DNA of 64,000 bases, from positions 7,719,683 to 7,783,682 of the forward strand of contig NW_019167882.1 of the NCBI RefSeq assembly GCF_002303985.1, given 5' to 3'. Source of the DNA: Durio zibethinus. Taxonomy: Eukaryota > Streptophyta > Magnoliopsida > Malvales > Malvaceae. The notes beneath the pieces were generated by a model, which ran no database searches, was not told the origin of the DNA, and saw nothing but the letters and a program-made list of their open reading frames with translations. Below, piece after piece: positions 58,592-64,000 of the stretch (position 1 is its first letter; every line of letters begins with the position of its first letter). Both the position numbers and the translations under genes were made by a program.

Positions 58592-60327
58592 AATTTAAAT
58601 ATAAAAATAACTTCTAAATTATATACACTCTCTATCAATTAGTCACTAAAAAAATAAAATGATTGATTAGGACTTCAACTTTTATTTTGTCATTAATTTT
58701 GACATTTGAGATTAATGTTATCAGTTAATTTATTAATGAGACAAAAATATTAATGTCACATCATCAATGTGTCAAAAATTCAACTTAATATCATATCATC
58801 AATGTCACATCAATATTATATGAGAAATCTAAAAAATTTTAAAAAATATTTAAAAAATTTAAGAATTATAAAAATGTTTTAAATTTTAAAAAAATCTTTA
58901 AAACTCTAAAAATTTTTCAAAGTTTTATTAAGGAATTAAAAAATTTTAGAAATTAAAGAAATGCAAAAAAAAAACCTCTTAAAAATGTTTTAAAAATTCT
59001 CAAATTTTTAAAAAATTTAAAAAAAAAAAAGAACTTAAAAATTACAAAAAAAAAAAAGATCTTAAAAGTTTATAAAAATATGGAAAAAAATTTCAAAAAA
59101 TTTTTGAAATTTTCAAAAATGCATATTTTAATAAAAATAAAATTTTCATAAAATTCAAAAAATTTATCAAAAACTTCAACAAATTTAAAATATAAAAATC
59201 TAAAATTTATCGAAAAAAAATCCACAAAATCCCAAAAAATTGTAAAAAAAGATCTAATTTTTTAATTTTTTATATTTTACAATTTTCATTTTCTATATAA
59301 TTGAATTTTTCAAATAACTTTTGAACTTTTTTAGATTTTTATTAAAATTTTAAATTTTGATTTTTTTGTTTTTCAAAATTTTTAAAAAACTTTTTAGAGT
59401 GTAATAGAAATTTGAAATTATTTAATATTGTAAAAATATTTAAAATTTTCAAAATTTTTAAAAAATATTTAGATTTTTTAAATATTCAATATTTTAAGTT
59501 TTTGTGATATTTTTAGATTTTAAGAAAATTGAATTTTTATTAAATTTTCATTTTTTGGATTTTTATTAAATTGTTCAGAATTTTTTAAGTTATCATAATT
59601 TTTATAATTTTAAAAATGTTTAATATTTTCTATTTTTTATAACTTCTAAAATATGAAAAAACAAAGCAACTCTTTAGAATTTTTGAAAATTTTTAAAACT
59701 TTTTTAAAAATTTTCAAAAATTTTAAATATATTTTTAAAATTGTTTTTAAGTTTTTTAAATTCCTTATTGCCCTTAAAACTTTTGGAAGTTTTTAGAATT
59801 TTTCAGGTTTAAAAAGAATTTAGCATTGTTTTGAATTTTTGAGATTTTTTAAATTTTTTAAAGTTTAAAAAAAATTTAGATTTAAAAAAATTTAAAATTT
59901 GTTTAGATTTTTTTTAGAATCTTTTGAATTTTTTTTTGAATTTTTAAATATTTTAGAAAGTTTTAAGAATTTTTAAAAATTTTGGGAATTTTTTAGAACT
60001 TTTTAAAAAAAGTGTTTTAATTTTAAAAAGTTTTAAGATTTTTTAATTTTTTAAAAATTTTTATAATTTTTGAAAAATTTTAAAAAATTTTTGAATTTAT
60101 TTTTTTATATTGACGTAGCATTGATGATGTACCACTTGAGTTTTTTGATGCATGTCAATATCTTATTCATGTTGATGCCACATCAATATTTTAGACTAAT
60201 AACGTTAGTATGAGATAGCAAAGTGATAATTGAATAAAAGTTTAAGCACCAATCTAATAGTGTTATTTCTTTATGTACCAAATTGTTAAAAAATGATATA
60301 GTTCATAAGCCATTTTTATATTTAACC
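58592..60327. mobile_element. Foldback element with long inverted arms, MULE-like
   Basis: The left arm starts AATTTAAATATAAAAATAAC. The complement of the right end is GGTTAAATATAAAAATGGC. The arms are similar for at least ~230 bp (for example CTTTTATTxxxTCATTA and AATATTxATGTCACATCATC on both). They continue as an A-rich half (58800-59260) and a T-rich half (59290-60110), giving a giant imperfect hairpin. The flanks are ATTGATAATT and ATTTATAATT (60328-60337), a 9-10-bp duplication within the minisatellite. Long inverted arms and a 9-bp duplication suggest a Mutator-like foldback element. No coding capacity. Confidence 0.65.
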
Positions 60328-61245
60328 ATTTATAATTTAATAATAAATTACTGATAACTTAATTGTCAGTAACTATAACTTTTTTATATTCAAAATTTTC
60401 ATGGATTAAACTCTGATTATTAATAGAAACAAAGTAAAAACTTTATTTTTAGGTTAGGATAAATTTACCATGAACCTATTCAATAAAAAATTAGTAAAAA
60501 ATTTTAAATTTGAATAAAATTATAATGTCATTATATAAAAAAATTATCTCATATATTATTAGTGGAGTTTTTAAATTTCATGTTTTATAATTATAAATGC
60601 ATAATAGCATATTTGTAAATCAATGATAAGTTAATAAAAAAATAAGGGATAATTTAATGGTTAATTATTAATAATTTAATACTAAATCAATGATAATTTA
60701 ATAATAAATTAGTGATAAATTAATAATAAATCAGTTTAAATTTAATAATAATTAATTGATAAATTTCATAGTAAATTATAAATAATTTGTAGTAAATCAA
60801 TGAGAATTTAATAGTTAATCATTCGAAACTTAAAAGCAAGTTAATATAACTGAGTAGTAATAAACTATCGATAACTTAATAATTAATCGGTAATAACTTA
60901 ATAATAAATCATGGATAATTTAATATAAATTAGTGATAACTTGATAATAAATCATAGTTAATTTAGTAATAAATCTGTGATAATGTTGTAGTAATAATTA
61001 AAAACTAAGTGATAAATTAATGATAACATAATAGTAAATACATAATAACTTAATAGCAAATCATTAATAATTTAGATATAAATTATCGATAACTTAGTAA
61101 TAAAGTTGTAATCATTTAGTTGCAAATCATTGCTAATTTAGTTGTAAACTAGTGATAATTTTGTAGTAAATTAATTTATCATTGATAACTTTGTAGTAAA
61201 TTATTGATAAATTAATAATAAATAAATTGTAACTTTATAATAAAT
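60328..61245. repeat. AT-rich 22-bp minisatellite (right block)
   Basis: The same unit as the left and middle blocks, about 40 degenerate copies, partly interrupted at 60390-60640 by unrelated AT-rich sequence. It ends at the start of the element D LTR. Confidence 0.65.
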
Positions 61246-63516
61246 TGTCATGATATATAAGTCTGTGAACTTGATTGCTAGACATGTACTTAGGAGTCAC
61301 TATCAATATTTTTTATTTAAGTGTGATAGTCACCTAACTAAATTTTTTCTATTTTAAAGAAAAGTCCCAAGCTTGATTTAGGTATTTTTAAAAGGTAAAT
61401 TCTAGTCTACAAAACCAAGCTAGGTTTGAGAATACGATTATATATGAAGAAGGTTATAACACCCTCATAACGCCCATCAAAAGATGATTGTTTTCGTGTG
61501 ATCCATTAAGCTTTGAAAAAATTTACACGTATTGAGAATTGTTTTTAATTGACTCGAATATGTTGGTAGAAAATTAAGAAAATTCTATCACTTTAGGTGT
61601 ACACAAGAAAATTATTATTTCTTTTAAAGAAACTCCATCGTCGAATCATTTAATACTTTAAATCCCATCACTTCAAAATTTTGAAATTATTTTCGTTTTA
61701 AGAAAAAATGGATATTTTATCTTTTTCCTCAAAATTTTAAAATTATTTTTGTTTAAGAAAAAATTGATTTTTCAACTTTCTCCTTCAAACTTTTTTGAAT
61801 TTATTTTTATTTTATGAAAAAATTGATATTTTAACTTTTTTCTCAAAACTTGAAATTGTTTTTACTTAAGAAAATTTTGATATTTCAACTTTTTCCTAAG
61901 ATTTTTGAAATTCTTTTTATTGTATTTTTTTTAAATTTCAACCAAAAATTTAAATGAATAAACAAAACAACACAAAAAAAAAACACCCAAAAAAAAATCT
62001 TGGCTCGAATTGGCTTAGGGAAAAGCTCTGTTATAGGAATAAATTCAGCTTGTGGTTTGCTTTCGGCTTGGAAATGGCTTACAATAGGTTTAAGGGGCTG
62101 AAGCAAGTCATGACCGAGTTGGGTCACCCATGGAGCAATGCACAGATCCTTTTAAACGGCCTGGTTTCCTACTTTCTCAAAACTAAGCCATTTTGATTAT
62201 TATATAAAAACCTCTATTTTCTATCTTTCTTTCTTTCTTTTTCAATTCTTATTTTTTTCTTTCTATAACTTTATTCTACCCCCTCTTTTTACAAGAAGCA
62301 AATGAACATTGACCGAAAACTTCAAAGGTTTTCATATTCTAACGAGTGTCACAGTCTTTGCTATTGCTTGGTAAATGTCGACCTCCACCCATCGACATCA
62401 TTTGGCCTCTAAATTTCACCAAAAAGGTCACCTTGATCTCTTCATGTCGGATATGGGGTTAGATTCTCGAAAATCATTCCCTAACATCTCAAATACGAAG
62501 TCATAGTCATGACTTTCCATTGTCTTTTCAGCCTCTTTTTATGGTATGATCGTTTCGAGTTTTCAATATGTTGCTTCCCTCACCACACTCTTCTTTTTCA
62601 CCATTCATATTTCCCAATATCACATCAACCACCATCGACCACCACTATGCCTCTATTGCCTTTATTGTTGTCATTGTGACTATTGTTTAAAATTCCAAAA
62701 CCACCAATAAAGTTATACACCTCTTCTGCTTGACCAAGAATTCCTAAGAAAAAAACTTAAAAACCCTCAAACTACTATAAAAAAGCTTTATGAAATTTGG
62801 CTTTTCCTTGACTCTTGTTTTTCTTTAGGTTTATTTATCATGGTTCATTTGTATTATTGGATTTAGGCTTGCTTGTGGTTTTTTTTGTCAATTGTGTGTT
62901 TAGTTGATTCTGGGTGGGTTTGGTTTGGTAATGAGATAGATAGGCTAGGTTTGGGTTCTTGATTGAATTGTGGTATTGAGGCTCTCAACTAAGGCTTTTG
63001 GTCTCATGAAAATTCCCTTATGTATTGTTGATTCATTTCCCCTGATTGTAGTATATTGGTGGTGATCCCTAGATTAGGCTATTATGTATATTGAAATATT
63101 AGATTGAAAAAGATAATGGTGGATTTTGGTTTATGAAGGTAGGAAAGTTTGGCAATATTGCTAGTTGTTGATACTTGCTCGATTTTTTGGCTACCAATGG
63201 TTGCTTTCTTCCCCTCTTGCTTAACGATTTACAAGGCCATTTATAGGCAATGAATGATAGAATCCCATATCAATTAGGATCAGATTTATTTTAAACAAAC
63301 CTAAGAATTAACCTTAGGATCAATCCTAAATTGTTTATGATGAGGCTTATCACCTAAAGATAACCTTGGCCAATTTTCAAAATTTAGAATAAAAATAGAA
63401 AATGAAAAGGATTAAATAAATAAAAATAAAAATAAAAAAATCCCTAATTTTGATAATTGGGCTCAAAATGGTCTAAGCTTAATTGATTTGGGTCCTGACT
63501 AAATGAGATGTCTACA
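61246..63516 (-). repeat. Element D, 3' LTR (minus orientation)
   Basis: Plus strand starts TGTCATGATATATAAG and ends GATGTCTACA, the complement of TGTAGACATC. It has the conserved GGAGTCACTATCAATATTTTTT motif near 61292, the block GTTATAACACCCTCATAACG near 61455, and diverged LTR modules with TTCAACTTTTTCCT-type repeats (61560-61920). A G+C-richer zone lies at 61990-62200. The left 5-bp target copy would be TAAAT (61241-61245). It is related to, but clearly distinct from, the C LTR. Open frames 61885-62196 are not genes. Confidence 0.75.
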
Positions 63517-64000
63517 GTTGCCATTTTTTGCGTATTTTTTGTGAAATAAAAATTGTGCAAAGATAGAAATTCATTATATCTAGGTCCAAATCAAAGTAGA
63601 AACTAAGAAATTCTCAATTAAAATAAAACTTCATAATTTGAGATTTAAAGAGTCCCAACTTGAAATTCAAAAGTTCACAATAAGAATTTGCAATTAAATT
63701 TAAAGGTTCTTATTTTAAAATTCATATGTTTGCAAAATTTCAAAGATTCGTAAAAATTGAAAATTCATAAGTATTTAAATGTTTGCAAGACTTTTATATT
63801 TCTAAGAATCGAAGATTCGTAAGATTTTAAAATTCACAAGAATTGAAATTTCACAAGATTTTCAAATTTGAAGGAATTTTTAAGTTTTGTAAGAATTCAA
63901 AAATTCACAAGAATTTTATATTCCCAAAGTTTTTAGATTCGTTAGATTTTCAAATTTGCAAGAATTTTTAAGATTTGTAACAATTCAAAGATTTGCAAAA
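63517..64000 (-). mobile_element. Element D internal region, 3' end with tandem repeats
   Basis: The minus strand reads AATACGCAAAAAATGGCAAC directly before the LTR, the same place and shape as the PPTs of A and B. From about 63640 to the window edge a short repeat of the form AAGATTTGCAAGAATTTTAA recurs many times (period about 20-35 bp). The coding part must lie to the right of the window. Confidence 0.65.

Noticed and set aside
62205..62216. TATATAAAA motif on the plus strand followed by a CT-rich leader
   Set aside because: It sits in the D LTR, whose transcription direction is the minus strand, so it is unlikely to be the LTR promoter. Such motifs are frequent in AT-rich DNA.
1..64000. 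tRNA, rRNA or other structural RNA genes
   Set aside because: I saw no cloverleaf or rRNA-like sequence. The only tRNA-related pieces are retroelement primer-binding sites.

Overview
The window looks like heterochromatic DNA from a flowering plant, probably a eudicot. It is very AT-rich and I found no intact host gene. Almost everything from 7.5 kb to the right end is transposable elements nested in one another, in several old, C-to-T-decayed layers. Coding parts are recognised by protein motifs; element ends were placed by eye from LTR alignments, terminal TG/CA, primer-binding sites (PBS), polypurine tracts (PPT) and target-site duplications (TSD).

Layout. 1-3.5 kb: a possible gene 3' end, a ~100-bp tandem repeat (413-735) and an AT-rich stretch with decayed dispersed repeats. 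3.5-6.7 kb: featureless AT-rich DNA. 6673-7034: a broken Helitron helicase-like N-terminal domain. 7035-7491: an AT-rich 22-bp minisatellite that resumes at 58.3-58.6 and 60.3-61.2 kb. The minisatellite was probably the landing site of LTR element C, whose minus-oriented 3' LTR is 7492-9999 and whose truncated second LTR is about 56190-58275.

Element A, a minus-strand Ty3/gypsy element of Tat/Ogre type, entered C at 10053/10054. A is itself split by two insertions. Element B (19449-39007, plus strand) is a complete 19.6-kb Tat/Ogre-like relic with 3.6-kb LTRs, a tRNA-Arg PBS, ORF1, gag, protease, RT, two RNase H domains, integrase, 3' tandem repeats and a PPT. The second is a hAT-like DNA element (41227-43780) that carries five exons, with introns, of an AGO4-clade ARGONAUTE gene. 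The 5' end of A is lost at a fusion with a minus-strand Ty1/copia element (47013-55988) that has a third, envelope-position ORF.

Right side: a 1.7-kb foldback element (58592-60327) sits inside the minisatellite. At 61246-63516 begins another minus-oriented LTR (element D) whose internal region runs off the window.

No LTR-element gene is intact. The most notable item is the ARGONAUTE fragment: an RNA-directed DNA methylation effector gene piece captured by a transposon and then inactivated by stop codons that all look like C-to-T changes. Also notable are a PBS-like motif inside the LTRs of all four gypsy-type elements and ~250-bp modules repeated in tandem inside the large LTRs.
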